Origin: an uncultured Pelagibacteraceae bacterium
GTDB taxonomy: Bacteria > Pseudomonadota > Alphaproteobacteria > Pelagibacterales > Pelagibacteraceae
Reading direction: 5' to 3'
Assembly: GCA_902559075.1 (NCBI GenBank)
Contig: CACEGO010000003.1
Location: forward strand, 1 to 64,000
DNA: 64,000 nucleotides
The position numbers were made by a program, and so were the translations under genes. This document shows positions 23,252 through 33,299 of this stretch, in pieces. The notes below the pieces were generated by a model. The model ran no database searches. It had not been told where the DNA came from and saw nothing but the letters and a program-made list of their open reading frames with translations. The stretch's first letter is position 1; every line of letters begins with the position of its first letter.

Positions 23252-23830
23252 TTATATCAGTTTTTCTAGCGCTTTTTTCAAATTTTTATAATTTAGGGTT
23301 TTTTCAAACTTTTTGTTATTAATTATTATAGTAGGAGTAGCCTGTATTTTGAAATTTTTTGCGCCATCGATTCGGTCGTTTAGTATAAAATCCTCAATAT
23401 TTTTGTTACTCACACAGCTTTCAAAATCAACATTAAAACCTTCACTCTTTAAAAATATTTGTAGATTTTTATTTGCCTCTTCTACTGTGCTACCTTTTAC
23501 CCATTTTTGTTGATTTAAATATAGGCTTTCTAAAATATCCGAATTTCCATCATTTTTACATTGTGCAACTTTTGATGCATTAAAGGCAGCTATGTCTAAT
23601 GGGAAATGTCGAAATTCTATTTTAGCGAGTCCTGTATCAAGATACTCTTCTTTCAATTGAGGATAAACATTTTTATGAAAATTAGCACAATGACTACAGG
23701 TTAAAGACTCAAAAGCTATAATAGTTATTTTCGCATCATTGTTCCCAACAGTTATCCTTTTTATTTCCTCGGCTTGTACATTTAAGACTGTAGTAAAAAA
23801 TATTACCAATAAAAAAATAATTTTTTTCAT
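23252..23830 (-). CDS. DsbA-family thiol:disulfide oxidoreductase
   Basis: Signal peptide, SLTCSHCANFHKNVYP, QATPTIIINNK. Confidence 0.92.
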   Translation of the reverse strand: MKKIIFLLVIFFTTVLNVQAEEIKRITVGNNDAKITIIAFESLTCSHCANFHKNVYPQLKEEYLDTGLAKIEFRHFPLDIAAFNASKVAQCKNDGNSDILESLYLNQQKWVKGSTVEEANKNLQIFLKSEGFNVDFESCVSNKNIEDFILNDRIDGAKNFKIQATPTIIINNKKFEKTLNYKNLKKALEKLI

Positions 23831-24237
23831 TTCTCTTTAAAAACCTTTGTTAATTCTGTTAATGATTTTTTAATTTTTTCGTTTTTAACATCTTTAATTT
23901 TATCTTGATATTTACTAATTGCCACATTTTTAACTTTTGTGTCACTTGAACTCGTCATTTCATGTTCATCATCAAAACTTATAAATTTTAGCTTTTCAAC
24001 AACAGAATAGCCAAAAAAATTATTCATTTTATCTAAAATTTCTTTTTTCGAATACTCTAAGTCAACTTCATGTCCACGCATGACCATAACCACTAAGGTA
24101 CTCACACCAAATTTATTTGAGTTTTTAAATGTTTTTGGATAGCAAATTTTAAATAATTCACTTCCAACTAAATATTTCCAATTGCTGAGTGTTTCTGAAT
24201 ATACATGACCTTTTTTATTTATTATTTTTTTTGACAT
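23827..24237 (-). CDS. DUF721 / DciA-like protein
   Basis: NWKYLVGSELFKICYP...VMVMRGHEVDLEYSKKEILDKMNNFFG; position between mutY and dsbA. Confidence 0.7.
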   Translation of the reverse strand: MSKKIINKKGHVYSETLSNWKYLVGSELFKICYPKTFKNSNKFGVSTLVVMVMRGHEVDLEYSKKEILDKMNNFFGYSVVEKLKFISFDDEHEMTSSSDTKVKNVAISKYQDKIKDVKNEKIKKSLTELTKVFKEK

Positions 24238-24316
24238 TTTTTGGCAAAGTGTCTTTGAAGGATCTTAATCCTTGAATGCTAGCGTTTCTCTGCTTAGTAT
24301 TATTTTTAGTTTGCAT

Positions 24317-25303
24317 ATGAAAGATCTAATAATAACAAATAATATTCTCAATTGGTATGATTTAAATAAAAGATCTTTACCTTGGAGAAAGAATGTTTCT
24401 CAAACAAAAAAGCAATATTACACTTTAGTAAGTGAATTTATGTTGCAGCAAACCCAGGTTGCAACAGTAATACCTTACTTTAACAGATTTATAAAAAATA
24501 TTCCTACAATTGAAAAATTATCTAAATATGATGATAGAAAATTAATTAAACTTTGGGAGGGTCTTGGATACTATTCAAGAGTAAGAAATCTAAAAAAAAC
24601 AGCTCAAATAGTTGTTAAACATTTTAATAAAAAATTACCTAGAAATTTTGTAGATTTAAAGTCTCTTCCAGGTATTGGAGATTATACAGCAAGTGCAATT
24701 TCTGCAATTGCATTCAATGAACCAATAATTCCTCTAGATGGTAATATTGAAAGAGTACTAAAGAGATACTTATTTTTAAAAAAACAAGATCAAATAAAAA
24801 AAGAAAATTTACACGAGAAAAAAAAAATTTTTGGAACGTCTATCAAAAGGTCTAGTGATTATGCTCAAGCTTTAATGGAATTAGGAGCATTGATTTGTAA
24901 ACCTGTTAGTCCTAATTGTAAGAACTGTCCATTAGTAAAAAAATGTAAATCATTTAAAAATAAAAATTTTGATTTAGTAAAATTTAAAAAAAAAGATAAG
25001 GAAACTTTTTACAAATTAAATGTTTGTAAAAAAAATAATCAATATTTGTTAATCAAAAATAACAAATTTAATTTTTTGAAAAATTTTAATATCTTCCCAA
25101 TGGAAGAAGTAAATAATCCTAAAAATTTTGATAAAGATTTGAATCTTAAAATGTCTAATATGAGTATGAATATTAAAATCGAATTTAAAAATAAATACAA
25201 TTTAAATAAAAATAATTTTTGGATTGATCCAACAAAGCTTCAAAATTATACACTACCAACATTTACCAAAAAGATTGTAAAATTTTTAGAAAGTCATAAA
25301 TGA
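24317..25303 (+). CDS. mutY: A/G-specific adenine glycosylase
   Basis: SEFMLQQTQVATVIPYFNRF, LPGIGDYTASAI, CKPVSPNCKNCPLVKKC. Start at MKDLIITNNI; ORF track begins at 24272. Confidence 0.95.
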   Translation: MKDLIITNNILNWYDLNKRSLPWRKNVSQTKKQYYTLVSEFMLQQTQVATVIPYFNRFIKNIPTIEKLSKYDDRKLIKLWEGLGYYSRVRNLKKTAQIVVKHFNKKLPRNFVDLKSLPGIGDYTASAISAIAFNEPIIPLDGNIERVLKRYLFLKKQDQIKKENLHEKKKIFGTSIKRSSDYAQALMELGALICKPVSPNCKNCPLVKKCKSFKNKNFDLVKFKKKDKETFYKLNVCKKNNQYLLIKNNKFNFLKNFNIFPMEEVNNPKNFDKDLNLKMSNMSMNIKIEFKNKYNLNKNNFWIDPTKLQNYTLPTFTKKIVKFLESHK

Positions 25304-26442
25304 AAAAAATAGCAATAATTGGTGCAGGAATTTCTGGTTTGTATATTGCCAATTTATTCAAAGATCATAAGGATTATCAGGTTACTATTTATGAAAAAAG
25401 GAATTCATTAGACATGGATGAAGGCTATGGAATTCAGTTGTCGGTCAATAGCGTAAAGCTTTTAAATAAAATAGGCTTCGCTTCTCTCTCAAAAGAAGAA
25501 AAATTTAATCCAAAAAAAATTGATTTTTATGAAATTAAAAATTCAAAAAAAATTTGTGACTTAGATATTTCAAAATTTAATTCTGAAAATTGTAAATACA
25601 CAACATTGAAAAGATCAAAATTACTGCAATTTTTAAAAAAACAAATAAACGAAGATATAATTAAATATAACCACAGTATTGAAAAGATTGATTACGATAA
25701 AGACTCAATTAAATTAATTTTTGATAATAATAAAATAACCTGCGATTACTTAATTATTTCAGACGGTGTGTTTTCTAAGGGGAAGTTATTAATTTCAACC
25801 AATAAATCAAAACCAATTTATAATGATACGATTGCTATTAGGGGCAGTATATCGAGAGAAAATCTTCAAAATATAAATGAAGAAAATATTTCTTTGTTTT
25901 TAGGACCGAATTTTCATTATGTTGTTTATCCAATTAATAATGATAAAAATTTAAATTTTATTGGCATTTTAAAACATAAATTAAATTCAAATGAGCAAGA
26001 GAACCACAATCTTTTTACCGAGAGTTCTTTTATAAAAAATATTGAATTTGAATTATCTCAAAAAGTTTCTCAAACTTTTATGGAAAGTCTCCAGAATATT
26101 AAATTATTTCCAATATTTGTAAGTAAAAATTTATACAATTCTCCAAAAAATATATTCCTTGTAGGAGATGCATTTTTTGCTTTTTCACCTTCATTTGCGC
26201 AGGGAGCTTCCCAATCAATTGAGGGAGCTAATGAATTATATGAATGTTTAATAAATAATAATAATTTTTATGATATCAGATTAAAGAGAGTAAAAATGAT
26301 TAACAGCAGATCTAATTTCAATCAATTTGCCTTCCATTTGTCAAATCCGATTATGATCATACTTAGAAATATTTTTTTAAAACTTTTAATTAATAATAAA
26401 AAATTTTTACAAAGTTATTTGGGTAAAATTTATAAAAGTTAA
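25300..26442 (+). CDS. FAD-dependent monooxygenase (UbiH/salicylate hydroxylase type)
   Basis: IAIIGAGISGLYIANLFKD, IFLVGDAFFAFSPSFAQGASQSIEGA. Confidence 0.88.
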   Translation: MKKIAIIGAGISGLYIANLFKDHKDYQVTIYEKRNSLDMDEGYGIQLSVNSVKLLNKIGFASLSKEEKFNPKKIDFYEIKNSKKICDLDISKFNSENCKYTTLKRSKLLQFLKKQINEDIIKYNHSIEKIDYDKDSIKLIFDNNKITCDYLIISDGVFSKGKLLISTNKSKPIYNDTIAIRGSISRENLQNINEENISLFLGPNFHYVVYPINNDKNLNFIGILKHKLNSNEQENHNLFTESSFIKNIEFELSQKVSQTFMESLQNIKLFPIFVSKNLYNSPKNIFLVGDAFFAFSPSFAQGASQSIEGANELYECLINNNNFYDIRLKRVKMINSRSNFNQFAFHLSNPIMIILRNIFLKLLINNKKFLQSYLGKIYKS

Positions 26443-27509
26443 TTTTTAGAAATTAATCTTTGTCTTAAGTAGTCAATAGGACGCGTTATTCCATTAATAT
26501 CACAATGCCAATAAGTCCAACCGTTACAACTTTCAGCTCCTAAAATTGTTGCAGCAACTTTATGAATAGATCCTTCAGTTTGTTCATGTTTAATACTACC
26601 ATCAGCCATAATTCTTGCAGTTATTTTTTTCTTGTTGTCAAATATATTAGTTCCAGGTTTAATTATTCCTAGTTCGACTAATGATCCAAAAGGAATCCTT
26701 GGTTTTGATCTATTATTTTTTAGTGTATCTAACAAATCGTCCTCAATAGGCTTTGTAGTTTTTAAACGTTGCTCAGTAGCTTTAAAATAATTTTTTTCTT
26801 TTTCTATACCAAAATAATTTCTTCCTAGTTTTTTTGCCACTGTAGCTGTTGTTCCTGATCCTAAAAAAGGATCAAGTATAAGGTCATTTTTATTAGATGT
26901 AGCTAGTAAAATTCTATGCAATAGTGCTTCTGGTTTTTGAGTAGAGTGAATTTTTTTTCCATTCTTTTTAAGTCTTTCAGAACCATTACAAATCGGAAGA
27001 TCCCAATTAGATCTCATTTGCAGATCGTCATTTAAACATTTTAAAGATTGATAATTGAATGTGTATTTTGATTTTTCACTCTTAGACGCCCATATTAAAG
27101 TTTCATGAGCATTAGTAAAACGTGTTCCTCTAAAGTTTGGCATTGGATTATTTTTATTCCAGATGACATCGTTTAAAATCCAGAATCCTAAATTTTGGAT
27201 TGCTGTGCCAACTCTAAAAATATTATGGTAACTTCCGATAACCCAAATAGCCCCATCTTTTTTTAAAATTCTTTTGCATTCACTAAGCCATTCATAAGTG
27301 AACTCATCATATTTTTTAAAATTTTCAAATTGATCCCACTTATCATTTACCGCACTAACCTTTGATCTATCCGGCCTAATTAATTCACTTTTTAATTGTA
27401 AGTTGTAAGGTGGATCAGCAAAAATTAAATCAAAAGTTTCACGTGGAATTTTTTTTAATTCTTTGAGACTATCTCCATTAATTATTTTATTTTTGAAATC
27501 CATTTTCAT
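26439..27509 (-). CDS. ccrM: CcrM-type adenine-specific DNA methyltransferase (GANTC, predicted)
   Basis: FADPPYNLQL, LDPFLGSGTTATVAKKLGR and CcrM-like C-terminal region ARIMADGSIKHEQTEGSIHKVAATILGAESCNGWTYWH. Confidence 0.94.
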   Translation of the reverse strand: MKMDFKNKIINGDSLKELKKIPRETFDLIFADPPYNLQLKSELIRPDRSKVSAVNDKWDQFENFKKYDEFTYEWLSECKRILKKDGAIWVIGSYHNIFRVGTAIQNLGFWILNDVIWNKNNPMPNFRGTRFTNAHETLIWASKSEKSKYTFNYQSLKCLNDDLQMRSNWDLPICNGSERLKKNGKKIHSTQKPEALLHRILLATSNKNDLILDPFLGSGTTATVAKKLGRNYFGIEKEKNYFKATEQRLKTTKPIEDDLLDTLKNNRSKPRIPFGSLVELGIIKPGTNIFDNKKKITARIMADGSIKHEQTEGSIHKVAATILGAESCNGWTYWHCDINGITRPIDYLRQRLISKN

Positions 27510-27525
27510 TTGTAAAAATTAATTA

Positions 27526-27574
27526 GACTCCAAATGGATTCTACGGTCAACCTGAGATTGAAAAATTTGGATTC
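27526..27574. promoter_or_regulatory. Cluster of three GANTC sites upstream of ccrM
   Basis: GACTC 27526-27530, GATTC 27537-27541, GATTC 27570-27574, read directly. Confidence 0.6.
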
Positions 27575-27613
27575 GATTAGTGTTTCTAAATTTGATGGTA
27601 ACTAGATGTAGTG

Positions 27614-28177
27614 TTAATTTATTTTAAAAATTGGTGAAAAAGTTCTTCTATGATGTTTGGTAATACCCAGTTTTTTCAAAGCTTTCAAATGCTGTCTTGT
27701 TCCGTACCCAAAGTTTTTATCCCAATCGTAACCTTTATTTTTTTTTGATAAGGCAGTTATAAACTTATCTCTTGATACTTTTGCAATTATAGAAGCTGCC
27801 GAAATAGAGGGTACTTTTTTATCTCCTTTAATAACTGATTTTAAATTATAATTTTCTAATTCTGGAGTTTTGTTTCCATCTATCAGAACGTGTGTTGGTT
27901 TTTTCTCAAGTTTTTTGATGGCCCTTTTCATAGCCAGCAAACTTGCTTGTAGTATATTCAGCTTTTCTATTTCTCTGACAGAAGCTTTGCCTATGGACCA
28001 AGTAGAATTTTTTTTTATATATGTACATAGATACTCTCTCTTTTTTTTACTTAATGATTTCGAGTCTTTTAATAATTTTGGATTAATTGATTTTTTTAAA
28101 ATTACTGCTGAAGCATAAACGGGCCCAATTAAACTTCCTCTACCAACCTCATCAACCCCAGCAATTATCTTCATCAA
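27614..28177 (-). CDS. rnhB: Ribonuclease HII
   Basis: IAGVDEVGRGSLIGPVYASAVIL, HVLIDGNKTPEL, SIIAKVSRDKFI. Confidence 0.97.
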   Translation of the reverse strand: MMKIIAGVDEVGRGSLIGPVYASAVILKKSINPKLLKDSKSLSKKKREYLCTYIKKNSTWSIGKASVREIEKLNILQASLLAMKRAIKKLEKKPTHVLIDGNKTPELENYNLKSVIKGDKKVPSISAASIIAKVSRDKFITALSKKNKGYDWDKNFGYGTRQHLKALKKLGITKHHRRTFSPIFKIN

Positions 28178-28893
28178 ATTTTTAACTTCAGATCTTTAAT
28201 TTTGTCTCTAATTTTCTTTAAATCTTCCCATGAATGTTTTTTATTTTCTGGAAAACGGATTAAATAAGATGGATTAAAAGTTATCATTAAAGGGAATGTT
28301 TTGTTTTTTAAAATCACTTCTTTCCAATGTCCTCTTTCAGTAGTTATTTTTTCACTTATTCCTGTTACAGCCTCCATTGCCGAACTACCCATCAAAACAA
28401 TAATCTTTGGGTTTATAATTGATATATGCTCCTTCAAAAATACTGAGTATCTTTTAATTTCGGTTGAGGTTGGTTTTCTGTCATCAGGTGGTCTAAAATT
28501 TATTGCATAACTAGTGTAAATATTTTCTCTCTTAATTTTGATAGCTATAAGCATTTTGTTAAGAAGTTCACCAACTTCACCTCTAAATGGGACACCCAAT
28601 TTTTCCTCCTCAGCCCCAGGAGCCTCTCCAATTAACATTAAAGGAGTATTTATATTCCCCTCACCCAAAATAATTTTGTTTGAATTTTCTTTTAATTTAC
28701 AATTTTCAATTGAATTTATTTGATCCTTTAAATTTTTTAGTAATTTTTCTTTGTTAATTTTCTCAGTGCCATTGCCTGTTTCTAAAATATTAAATCTATT
28801 TATTGGTTTATCGGTGAATATAAATTTTGGCTCAATTGTATTTATTAGTTCTTGGTTTAATTTGGTATTTTGATTTATCACTTTTTTAGTCAT
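28174..28893 (-). CDS. Family 4/5-type uracil-DNA glycosylase
   Basis: LMLIGEAPGAEEEKLGVPFRGEVGELLNKML, MITFNPSYLIRFPENKKHSWEDLKKI. Confidence 0.93.
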   Translation of the reverse strand: MTKKVINQNTKLNQELINTIEPKFIFTDKPINRFNILETGNGTEKINKEKLLKNLKDQINSIENCKLKENSNKIILGEGNINTPLMLIGEAPGAEEEKLGVPFRGEVGELLNKMLIAIKIKRENIYTSYAINFRPPDDRKPTSTEIKRYSVFLKEHISIINPKIIVLMGSSAMEAVTGISEKITTERGHWKEVILKNKTFPLMITFNPSYLIRFPENKKHSWEDLKKIRDKIKDLKLKI

Positions 28894-28904
28894 AGTATGG
28901 TCAT

Positions 28905-30590
28905 ATGTTCCTAAAATTTTTAAAATTAGTACTAATGATATTCATATCTTATCAGACACCATTGTATTCTAAAAGTGCTACTTTTAATGATTTCAACTCA
29001 AAAGATTTATCAAATTATTTTTCTGGTATTGTTGCATTTGAAAATGGAGATAATTCAGAGGCATTAAAATATTTTAATTTTTCAAAAAAACTTATTAACA
29101 AGCATGATGGTTATCTAAAAAGATATGTTAATTCCCTAGTTTTAGATAATAAAGTTCCTCAAGCAATTAATGTACTAAATAATAATGCAAATAAATCTAA
29201 TTCAGATTTTTACGATGCGTACATCATTTTAATAGTTGATAGTTTAAAAAAAAATAATTTTAAAAAAGCTGATGAATATTTAACAGAAAGTTTAAAATTT
29301 CAAGATAGGGATAGAATAAAACTAGTTATATTTGAGACACTTAAGCAATATATTTACACTTTTAAAAATAACAGAATATTAGAAAATAAAAAAAATTTTG
29401 GGAACATCTCACTTATAGCAGAAACATTTCAGAGATGTTATCTTGAGGATCAAAAAACTTCATCTTTCTTTCTTAATTTAATAAATATTCAACAGGGGGA
29501 CTATTCAAGATATATTTTCTTTTATCTAAATCATTTGGTTGATAACAAAAAATTAAATGAAGCAAGATCAGTTGTTGAGCAAATTGATTATATAAATTCA
29601 ACACTATTACTTTCACAAAGTAAAAGCTGGGTAGAAAAAGAAAAATTTGATCATTTTGGTAAAATATTTTCATGCAAGGATCACAATGACCTTGTGAGTG
29701 AGTTTTTATTTTTAGTTTCTAATCTTTATTCTTCTCAAGATAATTTTGAAAAATCAAATTTCTATTTAAATTTATCAAATTATTTAAATCCTAAGTTTGA
29801 ATTCAATTTGTCATTAATTGCAGAAAATTTTTATTTTAATGATGAATTTGATAAAGTAAAAAAAATCTTAAAAAATTTTAAAAAAGAAGATGAATTTTAT
29901 TATTGGTTTAGGTTAAAAAAAGAAGCTCAAATAATAATTCAGGAACAAGATTATGAGGACGGAATTAAATATTTAGACTCAAACTTTAATAATATCGAAA
30001 ATCCAAAGGTTAAAATGATTTTTGATTTAGCTAATTTTTATAAAAATTCTAAAAATTACGAAAAAGCAATAGATCGCTATACGCAAATAATTTCAACCCT
30101 TGATGATACATCGCCTATTAAATCTGACATCTTGTACCGCAGAGGGGGAAGCTACGAAAGAATGGAAAATTATGAAAAAGCAGACAAAGATTTACTTCAT
30201 GCTCTTAGAATTGATCCTAGTGATGCGTATACATTAAATTACCTTGCTTATTCTTGGTTAGAGCGTGATTACAAAATTAATGAAGCAATGGAAATGTTAA
30301 AAACAGCATATAATTTAAAAAGTGATGATCCATACATAATCGATTCTATTGGATGGGCATATTTTTTAATAGATGATTATATAGAAGCAGAAAAATATAT
30401 GAGAAGAGCAGTAGAATTAATGCCAGACGATCCAATCGTAAATGATCATTATGGAGATATTTTATGGAAATTGAACCGAAAGATTCAGGCAAGATATTTT
30501 TGGAACAACGTTTTAACTTTTGATGACACTGAGGAAGATATGAGAAAACAAATAAACATTAAAGTAATTGAGGGTCTTCAAAATTCTTAA
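28905..30590 (+). CDS. Tetratricopeptide repeat protein
   Basis: N-terminal signal-like segment, multiple TPR-like repeats (e.g. KADKDLLHALRIDPSDAYTLNYLAYSW). Confidence 0.88.
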   Translation: MFLKFLKLVLMIFISYQTPLYSKSATFNDFNSKDLSNYFSGIVAFENGDNSEALKYFNFSKKLINKHDGYLKRYVNSLVLDNKVPQAINVLNNNANKSNSDFYDAYIILIVDSLKKNNFKKADEYLTESLKFQDRDRIKLVIFETLKQYIYTFKNNRILENKKNFGNISLIAETFQRCYLEDQKTSSFFLNLINIQQGDYSRYIFFYLNHLVDNKKLNEARSVVEQIDYINSTLLLSQSKSWVEKEKFDHFGKIFSCKDHNDLVSEFLFLVSNLYSSQDNFEKSNFYLNLSNYLNPKFEFNLSLIAENFYFNDEFDKVKKILKNFKKEDEFYYWFRLKKEAQIIIQEQDYEDGIKYLDSNFNNIENPKVKMIFDLANFYKNSKNYEKAIDRYTQIISTLDDTSPIKSDILYRRGGSYERMENYEKADKDLLHALRIDPSDAYTLNYLAYSWLERDYKINEAMEMLKTAYNLKSDDPYIIDSIGWAYFLIDDYIEAEKYMRRAVELMPDDPIVNDHYGDILWKLNRKIQARYFWNNVLTFDDTEEDMRKQINIKVIEGLQNS

Positions 30591-31437
30591 ATGAAAATAA
30601 GTAAAATCAAATCTTATGCAAAGCTAAATTTAGCACTAAATGTTACTGGAAAAAAAAAATGGATTACATAAAATTGAAAGTATAATTTGTTTCCTAGACC
30701 TGCATGATGGAATTTCAATAAATCAATGTAGGGGTAGTAAACATAAAATTTCTTTTTATGGACTATTTTCTAAAAATATTGGGACAAAAAATACTATTGA
30801 AAGATTATTTCAAAAACTCGATAAAGAAAATTTATTAAAGAATAAAAAATTCAAAATAAGAATAAATAAAAAAGTTCCTCAAAAAGCTGGATTGGGTGGG
30901 GGTTCGATGAATGCAGCGAGTGTACTAAATTATTTGATTAAAAATAAAATTATCAATATTAATTTTAAAAAAATTCGAAGTATTTGTGACTCAATTGGAT
31001 CTGATGTAATTTTAGGAACTATTTCATCAAGCTGTGTTATGTCATCTAATGGTAAAATAAAAAAAATTTACAATATTCCAAAGTATTATTCCATTTTGGT
31101 AAAACCCAATTTTGGCTGCTCAACTAAAGAAATTTATTCAGCAGTTAGCAAATATACAAAACCAAAATATAGCAAACCCAAAAAACATATGTTTGAGGAA
31201 AAATATCTGATTAATCAACAAAATGCTCTTGAAGAGATCGCTTTTAAAAAATACCCAAAACTTAAAAAAATAAAGTCGTATTTAGAAAATATTAATAATC
31301 CATCATTTATAAGAATGACTGGGTCTGGATCGACAATTGTCGCTTATTATAATTCATTAAAGAGTTGTAAATTAGCAAAAGCTAAATTTGAAAGAAAATA
31401 TAAAAATTATTGGTGTGTTACAGCAAAAACTATATGA
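30591..31437 (+). pseudogene. ispE: 4-diphosphocytidyl-2-C-methyl-D-erythritol kinase, apparent frameshift in a 10-A tract (30650-30659)
   Basis: Frame from ATG 30591 reads MKISKIKSYAKLNLALNVTGKK and then stops; the conserved remainder (NGLHKIESIICFLD...VPQKAGLGGGSMNAAS...RMTGSGSTIVAYY) continues in the shifted frame (ORF 30640-31437). Confidence 0.85.
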
Positions 31438-31470
31438 ATTTTATTTTTTTATGTTATAGGAAGCTAGTAT

Positions 31471-31544
31471 TGGGGCGTAGCCAAGTGGTAAGGCACGGGT
31501 TTTTGGTACCTGCATCCTAGGTTCGAATCCTAGCGCCCCAGCCA
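31471..31544 (+). tRNA. tRNA-Gln (UUG), CCA encoded
   Basis: tggggcgtagccaagtggtaaggcacgggtttttggtacctgcatcctaggttcgaatcctagcgccccagcca folds as a cloverleaf, anticodon TTG, 3' GCCA. Confidence 0.96.
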
Positions 31545-31547
31545 TTT

Positions 31548-32822
31548 ATGAAAAATTTTTTAGATAAATTTTTTTCCAGATCGAAAAATCTTGATTATAT
31601 AAGTCAAAATTTAAAAAATATTACTTTAAAAACTCCTGTTAATAAAATTTTTGAAGCAATAAATAATTTTTCCGAAAAAAGCGAAATTAGATACGTTGGT
31701 GGATGTGTAAGAAAAGTGATAAAAAAAGAAATTGTTGATGATATTGATTTAGCGACAAATTTAGCACCTCATGAAGTTTGCGAAGCTCTTAAAAAAAAAC
31801 AAATAAGTTTTTATGAAACAGGAATTGAGCACGGAACTGTAACGGCAATAATTGATGAACATAAATTTGAAATTACTTCATTAAGGAAAGACATTTCTAC
31901 TGACGGGAGGCATGCAGAAGTAGAATTTTCATTAGATTGGCAAGAGGATGCCTCTAGAAGGGATTTTACTTTTAATTCAATTTATGCAGATAGCGATGGT
32001 AATTTATTTGATCCATTTGATGGTAAAAAAGATTTGGAGAATGGGTATATTAATTTTATTGGAAATGCAGAAAAAAGAATTCAAGAGGATTATTTACGTA
32101 TTTTAAGATATTTAAGATTTTTCTTAAATTATTCAAAACATAAGCACGATCCAGAAATAATAAAAAATATAAAAAAAAATATTGATGGAATTTCAAATAT
32201 ATCATCTGAAAGGTTAATCGATGAACTAAAAAAAATAACTAGTTCAAATGGATTTTTAAAAATATTTAAAGATAAAGAAAGTTTAGAACTATTAGAAATA
32301 ATTTTTCCTCAACTAAAAAATATTCAAAATTTTAAAAAATTAAATTCTTACGCTTTTAATAATTTTTTAAAAATTGATTTTATATTTTTAATTTCACTTT
32401 TAGTAATTGATGGTACTGATAATGCAGATTATTTTCTTTATAAATTTAAAATTTCTAAAAAAGATCAGAAAAGGGTAAAATTAATAGATCTTTTTTATAG
32501 AGAGAAAGTATCTCTAAACAATTTCACAGAGAAAAAATTAAATAAATTTTTCTATTTTAATGGGCGACAGGCAGTAATTGACATAATTAATTTTAAAATT
32601 TTTAATTCAAGTAAACTAGAGAAAAAACTAACTAAATTATTAGATATTTATAAAGCAAAAGAAATTCCAGCTTTGCCAATAAGGGCCGATCTATTAATGT
32701 CTAAATTTAAAATTCCAGAAGGTAAAAACTTAGGTAATAAGTTGAAGAGGATTGAAGAAACTTGGGTTCAAAATGGATTTCAAATTTCAGATAAGCAAGT
32801 AGAACAAATAGTTAAAAGTTAA
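31548..32822 (+). CDS. CCA tRNA nucleotidyltransferase / poly(A) polymerase family
   Basis: [63 protein letters not shown]. Confidence 0.94.
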   Translation: MKNFLDKFFSRSKNLDYISQNLKNITLKTPVNKIFEAINNFSEKSEIRYVGGCVRKVIKKEIVDDIDLATNLAPHEVCEALKKKQISFYETGIEHGTVTAIIDEHKFEITSLRKDISTDGRHAEVEFSLDWQEDASRRDFTFNSIYADSDGNLFDPFDGKKDLENGYINFIGNAEKRIQEDYLRILRYLRFFLNYSKHKHDPEIIKNIKKNIDGISNISSERLIDELKKITSSNGFLKIFKDKESLELLEIIFPQLKNIQNFKKLNSYAFNNFLKIDFIFLISLLVIDGTDNADYFLYKFKISKKDQKRVKLIDLFYREKVSLNNFTEKKLNKFFYFNGRQAVIDIINFKIFNSSKLEKKLTKLLDIYKAKEIPALPIRADLLMSKFKIPEGKNLGNKLKRIEETWVQNGFQISDKQVEQIVKS

Positions 32823-33295
32823 ATATATTTTACGTCTTTAATTTCAAAATTTTTTATACCTGAGGGTGTATTTATTTCAACTAAATCATTTTTGTTTTTA
32901 CCAATCAAACCTTTGCCAATTGGTGATTGAAAGAAAATTAGTTTTTGTTTTAAATCTGCTTCATCTTTTCCAACAATTTTATAATTAATTTTTTCACCAG
33001 TATCTAAATCTTCTAAATAAACTGTAGATCCAAAAATTACTTTTCCTTCATTGTTTAGTTTTGTAACGTCAATAACATTTGCTCTTGCAATAATATCATT
33101 AATTTCTGTAATTCTTCCCTCGTTATGAGATTGTTCTTCTTTAGCTGCATGATATTCAGCATTTTCTTTAAGGTCTCCATGGGATCTCGCTTCAGCAATT
33201 GCAGCCACTATCTCAGGTCTTTTTTTTTCTTTTAAAAAAACTAATTCTTCTTTTAGTTTATTTAATCCGTTTAATGTTATTGGCTCTTTATCCAT
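32819..33295 (-). CDS. greA: Transcription elongation factor GreA
   Basis: [55 protein letters not shown]; start chosen at internal Met. Confidence 0.96.
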   Translation of the reverse strand: MDKEPITLNGLNKLKEELVFLKEKKRPEIVAAIAEARSHGDLKENAEYHAAKEEQSHNEGRITEINDIIARANVIDVTKLNNEGKVIFGSTVYLEDLDTGEKINYKIVGKDEADLKQKLIFFQSPIGKGLIGKNKNDLVEINTPSGIKNFEIKDVKYI

Positions 33296-33299
33296 TTTT

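Noticed and set aside
27614-27627. TTAA-TTTATT-TTAA resembling a CtrA full site
   Set aside because: Spacer is 6 rather than the 7 expected for TTAA-N7-TTAA, it overlaps the rnhB 3' end, and TTAA is very common in this composition.
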